Origin: RGIG9379 sp031553005 | Lineage (GTDB): Bacteria; Bacteroidota; Bacteroidia; Bacteroidales; Paludibacteraceae | Assembly (NCBI GenBank): GCA_031553005.1 | Contig: JAVBMA010000031.1 | Location: 1-64,000, forward strand | DNA length: 64,000 nt | Direction of reading: 5' to 3' | Shown here: one piece after another, positions 24,805-33,661 of the stretch | Numbering within the stretch: the stretch's first letter is position 1 | How the letters are laid out: each line of letters opens with the position of its first letter | Position numbers and translations under genes: made by a program | Notes under the pieces: generated by a model | What the model was told of the DNA's origin: nothing | Database searches by the model: none | Seen by the model: only the letters and a program-made list of their open reading frames with translations

Positions 24805-26268
24805 TTATTCTGTTTCTTCATTTCTCGAAAGCAATTGAATGAATATTCCTCCCTTTTCAAATGTTTTGACTTTACTCCATTTTGTGGTAGAGTGAAAATC
24901 TTCAATTGATTCGTCATCCAGATTACTGATATTGCTATAAAGGAAAAATTTTGTATCCTCTTTTATTTGACCTGAAATAAATCTATCCTGCTCGATAAGG
25001 TCAATGTATTTTTGATCTCCATACAAGCAAAACCCTGCGGCAGTTTGGTCGTAAGCAATATTATGTTTTTCCATATAATCCAAGCATTCTGACCTGAGAG
25101 AATAGAATGGCAAATGCTTTAGTGTACAATCCCAGTTTTGAGATGTCTTTTCAGGATATAACCACAGGTTTCCGGTAAGCGAGACAACAATGAGTAAGCA
25201 TGAAATAATTTCAGCCTGTCTCTGTTTAAATAAATCAAACAATAATTTTATGACAATAACAGCCAGTAAAATAAATTGGATTACAAAATACCTCGCTCCG
25301 AATGGATTTGTTATTGTTAGTGTAACACACATAAACGAAAACTGCAATAAGAAATAGCAGATCCATAAAAAACGAGTTTCGGTATTAAACAGCCGTTTGT
25401 ATCCGAATTTTACAAACATAAAAAAAAGAACTACCCATAACCCGATTCTGCCGAAATCAATGTTTCTCCAGATGAAAACGGCAAGATTGCGGATAAATCC
25501 GTAAAAAGTAACTATTTCGCTCGTTTCAGCCCAAGCCGAATTGGGGTCACTGAATACCCAACCGTGATAGCCGAATCTGAAAAGCAGATAGCCGAATACC
25601 GTAAAACATGCCGGAAGAGTAGGAGCAATGACTTTGAAAAATTCTTTGGTGGAAAATGCTTTTTTCTCCAGCAAAAATATTTTTATTACATAGGCAATCA
25701 TTAGCGTTGCCGCAATAATCATTCCTCTTCGGGTTGTAAGGCATAATCCGATGAAACCGAAAGATAATCCTGTTTTTTCGTTTGAGAGAATTTTATTTAA
25801 ACAATATACGGCAAAGAAAATGGCAAATAAATCGGTTCCCAATAAAATAATTTGTGTGAGTACTGTTGGGTCGGACAAAACAAGAATACTGCCCAATAGA
25901 AAGATAACAAAGGCGTTTTTTTGAGAATCCGGAGCTAACGTTTTTTTGCAAAGCAGGATAATCTGGTAGACAGCTCCGACGACAATAGGTAAAAATGCTA
26001 AATGGGATACCAAAAGGTTTTTACCGAATATGCTCCAAATGACCGACAGGTAATATTGAATAACATGAGGATCTCCATTATCAAGTGCTCCTTGATAAAT
26101 TAGCGTTTGTAAATCGTTTTCATAAAAGAAATACGCCGGATTGGAAAGGCACGCGATAGAATCCCAGAAAAAAGTAATATCGGTGAGATAAATTTTCAGT
26201 AAAGCGATAAATAGTACAATAATCCCTGTGAAAATTTTATATTTTATGTCGTTTTTCATCATTTTCAA
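24805..26268 (-). CDS. Multi-pass membrane protein, glycosyltransferase family 39-like
   Basis: 487 residues with about ten membrane helices. The first, IFTGIIVLFIALLKIYL, is followed by a loop with NPAYFFYENDLQ and GALDNGDPHVIQYYLSVIW, the layout of the acidic first periplasmic loop in ArnT/PMT-type transferases. A soluble C-terminal domain of about 110 residues begins near LYPEKTSQNWDC. Such enzymes transfer sugars from polyprenyl-phosphate donors to lipids or proteins at the outer face of the inner membrane. No partner gene reveals the acceptor. Family assignment is tentative; several near-by ATG codons (26268, 26262) could be the start. Confidence 0.6.
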   Translation of the reverse strand: MKMMKNDIKYKIFTGIIVLFIALLKIYLTDITFFWDSIACLSNPAYFFYENDLQTLIYQGALDNGDPHVIQYYLSVIWSIFGKNLLVSHLAFLPIVVGAVYQIILLCKKTLAPDSQKNAFVIFLLGSILVLSDPTVLTQIILLGTDLFAIFFAVYCLNKILSNEKTGLSFGFIGLCLTTRRGMIIAATLMIAYVIKIFLLEKKAFSTKEFFKVIAPTLPACFTVFGYLLFRFGYHGWVFSDPNSAWAETSEIVTFYGFIRNLAVFIWRNIDFGRIGLWVVLFFMFVKFGYKRLFNTETRFLWICYFLLQFSFMCVTLTITNPFGARYFVIQFILLAVIVIKLLFDLFKQRQAEIISCLLIVVSLTGNLWLYPEKTSQNWDCTLKHLPFYSLRSECLDYMEKHNIAYDQTAAGFCLYGDQKYIDLIEQDRFISGQIKEDTKFFLYSNISNLDDESIEDFHSTTKWSKVKTFEKGGIFIQLLSRNEETE

Positions 26269-26301
26269 TTTTTAGACTTATTTTTTAAGTTTTGCTTTGT
26301 T

Positions 26302-28110
26302 TTATTCGTGAAAATTGTCAAAAATTATCTTCGCTTTTGCCTGTCCTATCTCTTCTGTAATTTCATCTAAAGTAAGCTCCTTGATGCGTTTTACACTTTT
26401 GAATTTTTTTATTAATTGTTCCTGTGTTTTAGGGCCGATTCCTTTTATCTCCAATTCGGATTTTAGTTGCGATTTGCTTCGTTTATTCCGATGAAATGTG
26501 ATTGCAAAACGGTGAACCTCTTCCTGTATACTTGCAAGAAATTTGAATAATTGGTCGTTTGGGCTAAGCCCGATCACAAGGGGAGGAAAACCGAAAAGTA
26601 ATTCCCGTGTACGATGCTTATCGTTTTTGGCAAGCCCTGCAATCGGGATGGAGAGGTGTAATTCATCTTCTACTACTTGCCGGACGGTTTCCATTTGTCC
26701 GATTCCGCCGTCGACAATAATAAGGTCGGGCAGTGAAGATTCCTCTTGTATCATTCTGGTGTAGCGGCGGCGGACTACTTCTTTCATAGAACCGTAGTCA
26801 TCGGGGCCTTCGACTGTTTTAATGATATACTTACGGTAATCTTTTTTGGATGGTTTCGCCTTTTTGAATACTACACAGGCGGCAACTGCATCCGATCCTT
26901 GTATATTTGAGTTGTCAAAACATTCGATATGCATGGGGAGTTCTTTCAAATTCAGTGCCTCTTGCAATGCTTTTAAAGTACGGGTAGCGCGTTGTTCCGG
27001 ATTGAATTTCTCCATCTGCTTCATCCGGTCAAATTTGTATTGTTTTACGTTTTGAAGCGATAAATCCAGCAATTTCTTCTTATCGCCTCTTTGAGGGATG
27101 GAGAATGTTGCATTTTTGAGCTCAAATCCTATCTCAAAAGGGACAAGTATCTCTTTCGACGAATCGCCAAAACGTTCTCTCATTTCAACAATCGCACTTG
27201 CCAGAATATCTTCTTTCGTCTCGTCTGTCCGTATTTTGTATTCAAACGTATAAGCTTGTGAAATTGTACCGTTTGTTACCTTCAGATAATTGACAAAAGC
27301 ATCGTTTTCATCGATTTCAATCGAGAAAGTGTCTATATCTGTCAATGTAGGGTTTACAATAGTCGATTTTGCCTTATAATTATTGATGGCTTCAATCTTT
27401 TCTTTCAATACCTGAGCCTCTTCAAACCGCAGTTCCGCCGCCGCCGCGTTCATTTTTCGTTTCAGATACCGCTCTATTTCGTCAAGTTCACCTTTAAGAA
27501 TGTACTTTATCTCTTCAATATTTTTTTTATAATCCTCTTCCGATTGCAATCCTTCACAACAGCCTTTACATTTTTTGATGTGATATTGGAGGCAAACTTT
27601 GAATTTCTTCTGTTTTATATTTTCCTGCGTGAGGTTGAGATTACAGGTGCGGAGCTGGTAAATGTTGTGAATCAGTTCCAAAACCGTTTTCATTGCCGGA
27701 TAATAGGTATAAGGGCCAAAATATTTGGAGCCGTCTTTTATCAGGTTGCGTGTTTTGAATATTCTTGGGAAATGCTCGTTTTTCAAGCAAATAGAAGGAT
27801 ATGTTTTATCATCTTTCAATAAAATATTATAGCGGGGCTGGTGTTTTTTTATCAAACTGTTTTCAAGCAGCAGGGCATCTTGCTCGGATGATACTACAAT
27901 GTACTTAATATCAGTGATTTGACGTACTAGAACCTGAACTTTTACCGAATCGTGTATCTTATTGAAATAAGAGGATACCCTTTTTTTAAGATTTTTCGCC
28001 TTTCCAACGTAGATTATTTCACTTTTATTGTTGAAATATTGATATATTCCCGGCTTTTCGGGCAGGGATAACACGAGTTGTTTGAGATGTATGTTTGTTA
28101 TTTCTTCCAT
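26302..28110 (-). CDS. uvrC: Excinuclease ABC subunit C
   Basis: 602 residues from ATG at 28110. The N-terminal GIY-YIG nuclease starts at PGIYQYFNNKSEIIYVGKAK. The four-cysteine segment (CLQYHIKKCKGCCEG) and a UVR-type helix pair (AAAELRFEEAQVLKEKIEAI) follow. The RNase H-like UvrC domain holds ECFDNSNIQGSDAVAACVVF and LPDLIIVDGGIGQ. A C-terminal helix-hairpin-helix pair (GIGPKTQEQLIKKF) ends the protein. UvrC makes both cuts in nucleotide excision repair with UvrB. A TAACTTTG element on the minus strand at 28150-28157 could be its promoter. Confidence 0.96.
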   Translation of the reverse strand: MEEITNIHLKQLVLSLPEKPGIYQYFNNKSEIIYVGKAKNLKKRVSSYFNKIHDSVKVQVLVRQITDIKYIVVSSEQDALLLENSLIKKHQPRYNILLKDDKTYPSICLKNEHFPRIFKTRNLIKDGSKYFGPYTYYPAMKTVLELIHNIYQLRTCNLNLTQENIKQKKFKVCLQYHIKKCKGCCEGLQSEEDYKKNIEEIKYILKGELDEIERYLKRKMNAAAAELRFEEAQVLKEKIEAINNYKAKSTIVNPTLTDIDTFSIEIDENDAFVNYLKVTNGTISQAYTFEYKIRTDETKEDILASAIVEMRERFGDSSKEILVPFEIGFELKNATFSIPQRGDKKKLLDLSLQNVKQYKFDRMKQMEKFNPEQRATRTLKALQEALNLKELPMHIECFDNSNIQGSDAVAACVVFKKAKPSKKDYRKYIIKTVEGPDDYGSMKEVVRRRYTRMIQEESSLPDLIIVDGGIGQMETVRQVVEDELHLSIPIAGLAKNDKHRTRELLFGFPPLVIGLSPNDQLFKFLASIQEEVHRFAITFHRNKRSKSQLKSELEIKGIGPKTQEQLIKKFKSVKRIKELTLDEITEEIGQAKAKIIFDNFHE

Positions 28111-28254
28111 TAAAGAATAATTGAAAGATATATATCTTGCTATTAAACACAAAGTTATGCTCTTTTTTCGGGTTACTGTTTATATCGTTGAAATAATTTT
28201 TTGTTTGAGTTATAATTTCTATACATAAATGTCTGTATATATATATATTAACTG

Positions 28255-28262
28255 TATTTTTG
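28255..28262 (+). promoter_or_regulatory. Candidate -7 element for the gene at 28290
   Basis: TATTTTTG matches TAnnTTTG, 27 bases before the ATG. Confidence 0.4.
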
Positions 28263-28289
28263 CATTTGTAAATAAAAAATTTCACATAA

Positions 28290-28886
28290 ATGTATCGCCG
28301 GTTTTTGCTTTTGTTATTTCTCTTTTTACCTGTTTTGGCTTATTCTCAACGCTATTCACAAAGAAAGTACAGAGACCCTGTTGAAAGTACAGGTTTTTGC
28401 AATGGAGTGGATTTTTCGGTGAATGCGGGATTCTTTTTTTCTTCCGGAGTCGATTATGTTGCTTCTTATCAATTTAATCCCTATTTACAGGCAGGAGCAG
28501 GAGTTGGAGTGCAACCATCCGCTTTTTTATTTGGAGGCAGTGCTTTTATGTTTCCTTTTTATTTGGATTTACGTTACAATATTCTTCCTACGCCAGTAAC
28601 TCCTTTTTTAGGAATAAAAGCCGGAGGTGTCACCTTTTTAGACAGCCATGATGTAGAATGTCACTACTACTTGTCGGTAATGCCGGGTTGCCGGGTTAAT
28701 ACCGGAGGTTCGAAATCGGTATCGTTTTCGTTAGGAGTGTCACTTATACCGGTTTATGACTATCCGGATAGATGTGAACATGATGTTTATATCGATCCTG
28801 AAACCGGGCCTACCGAAATGGTTCCGGAAAAGAAAATATGGACGTTATATCCTTCTCTTTCTTTCCGGGTATTTTATCAATTCTGA
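28290..28886 (+). CDS. Predicted outer-membrane beta-barrel protein, function unknown
   Basis: 198 residues. A signal peptide (FLLLLFLFLPVLAYSQ) is followed by alternating hydrophobic strands: VDFSVNAGFFFSSGVDYV, YLQAGAGVGVQPSAFLF, PFYLDLRYNILP, FLGIKAGGVTFL, SVSFSLGVSLIPVY and a terminal LSFRVFYQF ending in Phe. This is the pattern of small 8-stranded Bacteroidota barrels. A loop DYPDRCEHDVYIDPETGP lies between late strands. No function can be assigned. It opens a run of exported proteins reaching to 33562. Confidence 0.7.
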   Translation: MYRRFLLLLFLFLPVLAYSQRYSQRKYRDPVESTGFCNGVDFSVNAGFFFSSGVDYVASYQFNPYLQAGAGVGVQPSAFLFGGSAFMFPFYLDLRYNILPTPVTPFLGIKAGGVTFLDSHDVECHYYLSVMPGCRVNTGGSKSVSFSLGVSLIPVYDYPDRCEHDVYIDPETGPTEMVPEKKIWTLYPSLSFRVFYQF

Positions 28887-29039
28887 TTTTTTTCTTCCTG
28901 TCAATATCTAAAAAACGTTGACATTACTTATTGTTTAAATTATTAAAGGGGTAATAGATTTAAAATCATACTTTTATAAGAACAAAATTATTTATTTGGT
29001 TGTTTATATTCGGTAAGGTTTAATTATATCTGAACTTCT

Positions 29040-31112
29040 ATGAAAAAATACATTTGCTTGTATTTGTTTTTTCTATTTCCCTGTTTCGTTTGCAAAGCCT
29101 CTTCTCCCGAAGATGTTATCTTTTTAAATACAGGGAAAATATATGTTGCACCCAACGAGATTAGTGGGACATCTTTGTATATCCCCGATGGCATGCGCGT
29201 TCTTTCCGACACGGTAAAAATTGTATTAAATGGGACTGCCGAGGTTGGTGGGAATTTTTATCAAGATTCCCGGACAAATGTTTTTGACATTGATTCTGAA
29301 GGAATAACAACTTCAACGGGAACATTCTCTTTCGTTTCTACCCGTGCAGTGCGGCGCGTTATAAATACACAGACCGAAGATATCAATACTTTCGATCGTG
29401 CTTCCTACTATGTCGCTTTCCCGAAAATACGAATAGAAACGGATGATACCGTCTGTATCTCTCCTAAAATGGGGATAGATGCCTCCGGCATTCATTTAGG
29501 AGCAGGGAAGGCGGGTTTTCTCTATTTGTGTTCCGATACATGCACGGTTGGATTAGGGGTATATAATGCCTCTTTGAGGATACCTACAACCGGTTTCTCT
29601 TCTGAAGAATTGGTTGATCTCGGTTCTGTCATTTTCGAACAGAAAATGAAAACATATCGTACCGGGACACAATTATTCGCATTTGCTACTCCTTTTAAGA
29701 ATACGCAGTTGGCTGGTTATTTTGCCGGAAACTGGGTTAGAAAACCCGAAACCGGAACTTTCCTGCATACCACTTATGTGCTTGGGAACAAGCCGGCTGC
29801 ATCCGGTTCGTCACAAATACACAGCGACCAGTATGTAACAGATGCCATCTCGGTTTTGCAACCCGGACAAGCCTATCTGATTAAACCGCGCCCTAATGGC
29901 TTTAATTACAGTGATTTACAATCGACGGGCGGATTGGCTATTACCGGAGCTTTAGCCGGAGCATACGATCTGGATAAATTTGTATTCAATGGGAGAGTAT
30001 ATACGATAGCTCCTTATAAAGAGCAACTTTTTGCCGAGGATATTCTGTTTTCATATACCTTTCAGGATGCAACCGATCTTTCCGGAACAGTCAACTGGTT
30101 AATCGGAAATTCTTATACTTGCCCCATTTCAACGCAATTATTGGCAGAACAGATGTTAAATAGCAATTTAATATTTGCTCCCTATATTTATGTTTTTCCT
30201 ACAGGCTCTACCTCTTACCAGCCACTCGATATTTCCGGCGATGGAGACGCCATTACCGTGACCGATATTGACGAAGTCCCGTCAACAAGCATATTTATGA
30301 TCCGTTTATCACGCAATCAAACCGGAACAATTCCCGCAAATACCACTTTCGAAGTAGGTAAAAACCTGTTGAGGCATGGAAATATTTCGCATAATCTGCT
30401 TCGTTCTTCGAAATCAACGGCAAATAATCAGGTTATTTTCAAGATAACCCCTGTAAACAACGGAAATATTTACGACCTCGCAGCAATCGGAATCCGCGAA
30501 AATGCATCGTTGGAAAGCGATGCTTATGATATATCTAAAATATATACCTCGGCGCCGGAAGGTTTTCAGCTCTACACGCTTTCCGGTTCCGGCTCTAAAC
30601 TTTCGGTCAATGGAGTTCCTACGGATGTTGAAACTGTCCGGATGGGATTGAAACCTGCCCTTGCCGCAAGTTCTTATAAATTGAAGGCGCTATATACCGA
30701 AAGTCTGACCACCGAAGGCATCTGGCTTGAAGATATTCTGACAGGCGAAAAAATTGACTTGGCAGAAAATCCCGAATATACATTTTCTTCCAATCCATCG
30801 GATTCTGAAGTGCGGTTTATAGTTCGTTTTAAAAATGCTTTTACTACTATCAATCAAAACGATCAGGAAGAGAATAATAGTTTGAATATTTTCTATTCCA
30901 ATCGTCAGGTGACGATTAATAACCTCTTAAGTACAGATATCAATTCAAAAATATATGTATATGATGTTTTGGGAAAAACTATCAGAACATTTGCTGTGAA
31001 TGAATATCCGGCAATGACTTTTCCTGCCGATTTCCCCGATGGAACCTATATTGTTTATCTGGAAGGGAACAGAAATATAAGCTTAAAGTTTATCAAAAGT
31101 GATTTAAATTGA
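29040..31112 (+). CDS. Large surface protein with T9SS type A sorting domain
   Basis: 690 residues. A signal peptide (YICLYLFFLFPCFVCKA) leads to a beta-rich body with no catalytic motif that I recognise. The first part (residues 25-200) has a head-domain look with repeated short strands and many Thr/Gly. The middle contains TYVLGNKPAASGSSQIHSD and GQAYLIKPRPNGFNY, phrases found in large T9SS surface proteins. The final 75 residues (LNIFYSNRQVTINNLLSTDI to ISLKFIKSDLN) are a type A sorting domain, so it should cross the outer membrane by T9SS. Two further exported proteins follow in the same direction after 18 and 89 bases, so an operon is likely. Confidence 0.75.
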   Translation: MKKYICLYLFFLFPCFVCKASSPEDVIFLNTGKIYVAPNEISGTSLYIPDGMRVLSDTVKIVLNGTAEVGGNFYQDSRTNVFDIDSEGITTSTGTFSFVSTRAVRRVINTQTEDINTFDRASYYVAFPKIRIETDDTVCISPKMGIDASGIHLGAGKAGFLYLCSDTCTVGLGVYNASLRIPTTGFSSEELVDLGSVIFEQKMKTYRTGTQLFAFATPFKNTQLAGYFAGNWVRKPETGTFLHTTYVLGNKPAASGSSQIHSDQYVTDAISVLQPGQAYLIKPRPNGFNYSDLQSTGGLAITGALAGAYDLDKFVFNGRVYTIAPYKEQLFAEDILFSYTFQDATDLSGTVNWLIGNSYTCPISTQLLAEQMLNSNLIFAPYIYVFPTGSTSYQPLDISGDGDAITVTDIDEVPSTSIFMIRLSRNQTGTIPANTTFEVGKNLLRHGNISHNLLRSSKSTANNQVIFKITPVNNGNIYDLAAIGIRENASLESDAYDISKIYTSAPEGFQLYTLSGSGSKLSVNGVPTDVETVRMGLKPALAASSYKLKALYTESLTTEGIWLEDILTGEKIDLAENPEYTFSSNPSDSEVRFIVRFKNAFTTINQNDQEENNSLNIFYSNRQVTINNLLSTDINSKIYVYDVLGKTIRTFAVNEYPAMTFPADFPDGTYIVYLEGNRNISLKFIKSDLN

Positions 31113-31130
31113 TAATGTTACAATTGCAAA

Positions 31131-31559
31131 ATGGAAAATCAATATTATAAAATGATGACAAAACCTAATATGTTGATTCCGGTCTTGGTTTTTCTTTTCA
31201 TTATTTGGGGTTCAGGAAACCGTTTGCTTGCATGGAATGAATATAGCGAATCCGGTATTTCTGAAAATTGTTTCGATGAAAACGTATATCATAGTGCCTA
31301 TTCGAATGGCTACTCTCTGAATTATTATTCGGGAATATCGGGAGCAATACCAGTTGCAAATTCCCCGGCATTTTCTGCCAATACCCTAGATGAAGACGCC
31401 TTTGCTGACGATGGAGGTACGGATGATAGTGATGATGACTTTAATGATAAATTGCAAGTTATTTTGCCTTTGGATAATGGAGGATTCTTTCTGCTTTTAT
31501 TAGCAGGGGGGTATTTGTTGTATGTGCGGAGGAGGGAGAAAGTGAAAATTGAAAGGTGA
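31131..31559 (+). CDS. Small exported protein with C-terminal PLDNGG/helix/Arg-rich anchor (PID-CTERM-like)
   Basis: 142 residues. A signal-like segment covers about 14-34 (MLIPVLVFLFIIWGSGNRLLA), so one of the internal ATG codons may be the true start. The middle is Ser/Tyr/Asn-rich and acidic (a DDGGTDDSDDDFND run near 93-106). The end is tripartite: PLDNGG (113-118), a hydrophobic helix (119-131), then RRREK. That layout resembles the PID-CTERM sorting signals described in Bacteroidota. The last codons and TGA stop come from a GAAAGGT heptamer tract. It lies between two large surface proteins and may be an anchor or chaperone for them; that is inference. Confidence 0.6.
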   Translation: MENQYYKMMTKPNMLIPVLVFLFIIWGSGNRLLAWNEYSESGISENCFDENVYHSAYSNGYSLNYYSGISGAIPVANSPAFSANTLDEDAFADDGGTDDSDDDFNDKLQVILPLDNGGFFLLLLAGGYLLYVRRREKVKIER

Positions 31560-31579
31560 AAGGTGAAAGATGAAAAGGG
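31537..31579 (+). repeat. GAAAGGT-type heptamer tract at the end of the small anchored protein gene
   Basis: GAAAGTGAAAATTGAAAGG-type units continue past the TGA stop at 31557-31559. The repeat therefore supplies the stop codon and the last three residues. Confidence 0.7.
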
Positions 31580-31648
31580 ATCTTTTGTTTGATTGTTGCC
31601 AATTTGTTTTAATTGACTGAATAATATACAAATATCAAATAGACAGTT

Positions 31649-33562
31649 ATGAAAAAGTTTGTTCTTATTTTCTCTCTTATTTTTATTGCCGGATTCAATA
31701 CTATGAAGGCACAAGTTACGATAGGCTCTAATATTGCGCCGTCCGCCGGGGCATTGTTGGACTTGAAAGAGAATGCATCCGTAGCGCCTTCTCCAAACTC
31801 GACGAAGGGAGTTTTATTTCCGAAAGTAGCCTTACAGGGGCGTACTATCCTGCAACCATTGTTTACGGCAGGAACTCCTTCTTCGCAAGACTCGCTGAAT
31901 ACAACCGGGATGGTGGTGTACAATGTATCGGAAAATACAATGGAGAACGGCGCCGGGCTATATGTATGGGACGGCGAAGAGTGGCTTCCTATTACGATTA
32001 GCTCGGGTGCTGCCGCTTTTACAATCTCTGATTGTAATAACATACAGATTTCAGGCTATTACACAAAAAATGCTGTTTTGAAGGCAGAGCAGAATCATAT
32101 TACACTAACTGTTTCCGTACAAAAAAGGGGATATTACAATATTCTGATATCGCCTGACTCTTCTAATGGTTACTATTTCTTTGCTTCCGGTGTTTTTGAA
32201 CAACCGGGAACCTATGCAATTACAGTTCAGGGAGCCGGTATGCCATTGAGCGCACAGACAGACCAACTTACTTTCCAGTTAAACGGTCAGCCTTTTGAAG
32301 GCTTTTCTTCGGGCGATTGTCCTCTGAGTATCGACGTATTGGCTCAACAGGCCGATTTTACTATTAATTGTTCCAATATTACGGTTTCGGGATCATACGT
32401 GGCCAATGTGCCGTTATCGGATGCCAATACGATGAGTGTTGTAATGACAGCAACGCCAGCCTCGATAGGAACGACCTATGTTCTTCAAACAAATACACAA
32501 AACGGTTATAGTTTTAGCGCTACGGGAACCATTACAAGCCTTACCCAGACAATCACTCTGGTAGGAAGCGGAACTCCGGTCGAACCCAAAGTCGATATTT
32601 TTACCGTTCAAGGCAATAGTATCCAAAAATCATCATCGTGTACTCAAAATATACAAGTGATTCCGCGTACAGTTAAAATTCTGGGCTTGGGGGGCTATTG
32701 GTACAATGTAGGGAATAACCGTCCGACAACCGGCGCCGTTGATATGGTTATGAATAAGATTATTCACAATCCGGATTATTTCGGACCAAGTGCAAGCGCT
32801 GTTTATCCGGTAGGAGGAGTTGTTATTTGTAAGGAAAGTAATGGTGAGGACTGGAGACCCAATGCAACACAGCTTCGGGATACGATAAACAAATACAATC
32901 CGGATATTATTATTGGTGGATATGAAGTTAGTATTACTGCTGCGCATATGACTTTATTTCAGGATTTTGTCAATAAAGGAGGTGTCTTGATTTACATTTA
33001 TAATGAAGCTGAAACGGTTAGTAAACAGTTGATAGACAATTTGTTTTATAATGGTGTTTCGACTGTTACGGTACGTAACGGTGAATCTCAATCGGGAGGA
33101 GCTACTTTACCGTGGGAGGACGTTAGCCATCCGATCATGAAGGGCCCTTTTCTGGATTTATATCCCGACGGAGTATCTACTTATTATATGCAACAGGATG
33201 CGGGCGGAAACGCTTCAATATCTGTTAATAGTACTCCGAATATAGAAAATGCTACGGTATTGGTGAAAAATGTCGCCGGTACCGGCGCCCGGGTATTTGT
33301 ACATAATACCAAAGGTATTTTGTGGGTAGGAGACGGTGGTGCGATAGCAGGAGCATCAGCTCAGTTGGCAAATACAACTGCTTGGCCGATCAAGGTTGTT
33401 GGTACGGCTCCATACGGAACTATGCAAATAGGAGCCTCGAATAGTACAGGTAATAATGCCAAGACTACAAGCGCTCATTTCTTTGCAAATGCCCTTGCAT
33501 GGGCAATGAGTTTAGCACAAGCGACCCGGCCTACCGGACTGGAAACATATAATTTACAGTAA
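31649..33562 (+). CDS. Secreted multidomain surface protein with two tandem beta-sandwich repeats and a GATase-like domain
   Basis: 637 residues. Signal peptide (FVLIFSLIFIAGFNTMKAQ), then QVTIGSNIAPSAGALLDLK and GLYVWDGEEW, an N-terminal module common in Bacteroidota surface proteins. Two similar domains of about 95 residues follow: one begins CNNIQISGYYTKNAVLKA, the other CSNITVSGSYVANVPLSDA, and each ends near a short Cys-containing strand. From about residue 345, VKILGLGGYWYNVGNN and NPDIIIGGYEV with FVNKGGVLIYI suggest a ThuA/GATase-like Rossmann fold. No T9SS sorting domain is seen, so it may stay periplasmic or attach through the co-encoded proteins. Function unknown. Confidence 0.65.
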   Translation: MKKFVLIFSLIFIAGFNTMKAQVTIGSNIAPSAGALLDLKENASVAPSPNSTKGVLFPKVALQGRTILQPLFTAGTPSSQDSLNTTGMVVYNVSENTMENGAGLYVWDGEEWLPITISSGAAAFTISDCNNIQISGYYTKNAVLKAEQNHITLTVSVQKRGYYNILISPDSSNGYYFFASGVFEQPGTYAITVQGAGMPLSAQTDQLTFQLNGQPFEGFSSGDCPLSIDVLAQQADFTINCSNITVSGSYVANVPLSDANTMSVVMTATPASIGTTYVLQTNTQNGYSFSATGTITSLTQTITLVGSGTPVEPKVDIFTVQGNSIQKSSSCTQNIQVIPRTVKILGLGGYWYNVGNNRPTTGAVDMVMNKIIHNPDYFGPSASAVYPVGGVVICKESNGEDWRPNATQLRDTINKYNPDIIIGGYEVSITAAHMTLFQDFVNKGGVLIYIYNEAETVSKQLIDNLFYNGVSTVTVRNGESQSGGATLPWEDVSHPIMKGPFLDLYPDGVSTYYMQQDAGGNASISVNSTPNIENATVLVKNVAGTGARVFVHNTKGILWVGDGGAIAGASAQLANTTAWPIKVVGTAPYGTMQIGASNSTGNNAKTTSAHFFANALAWAMSLAQATRPTGLETYNLQ

Positions 33563-33588
33563 AAAAATATAGAAAATATTCTAAAATA

Positions 33589-33644
33589 AAAATGATAAGC
33601 GATAAGTATTTCTTAAAAGGAATCTACTTATCGCTTATCATTTT
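33589..33644. terminator. 20-bp perfect hairpin between two convergent genes, built of GATAAGY heptamers
   Basis: AAAATGATAAGCGATAAGTA (33589-33608) pairs perfectly with its complement at 33625-33644 around a 16-base loop. It lies between the stops of the surface-protein gene and mnmG, so it could terminate both. The arms are made from GATAAGC/GATAAGT units, the same family as at 12348-12535. Confidence 0.8.
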
Positions 33645-33661
33645 ATCACTTATCACTCTTT

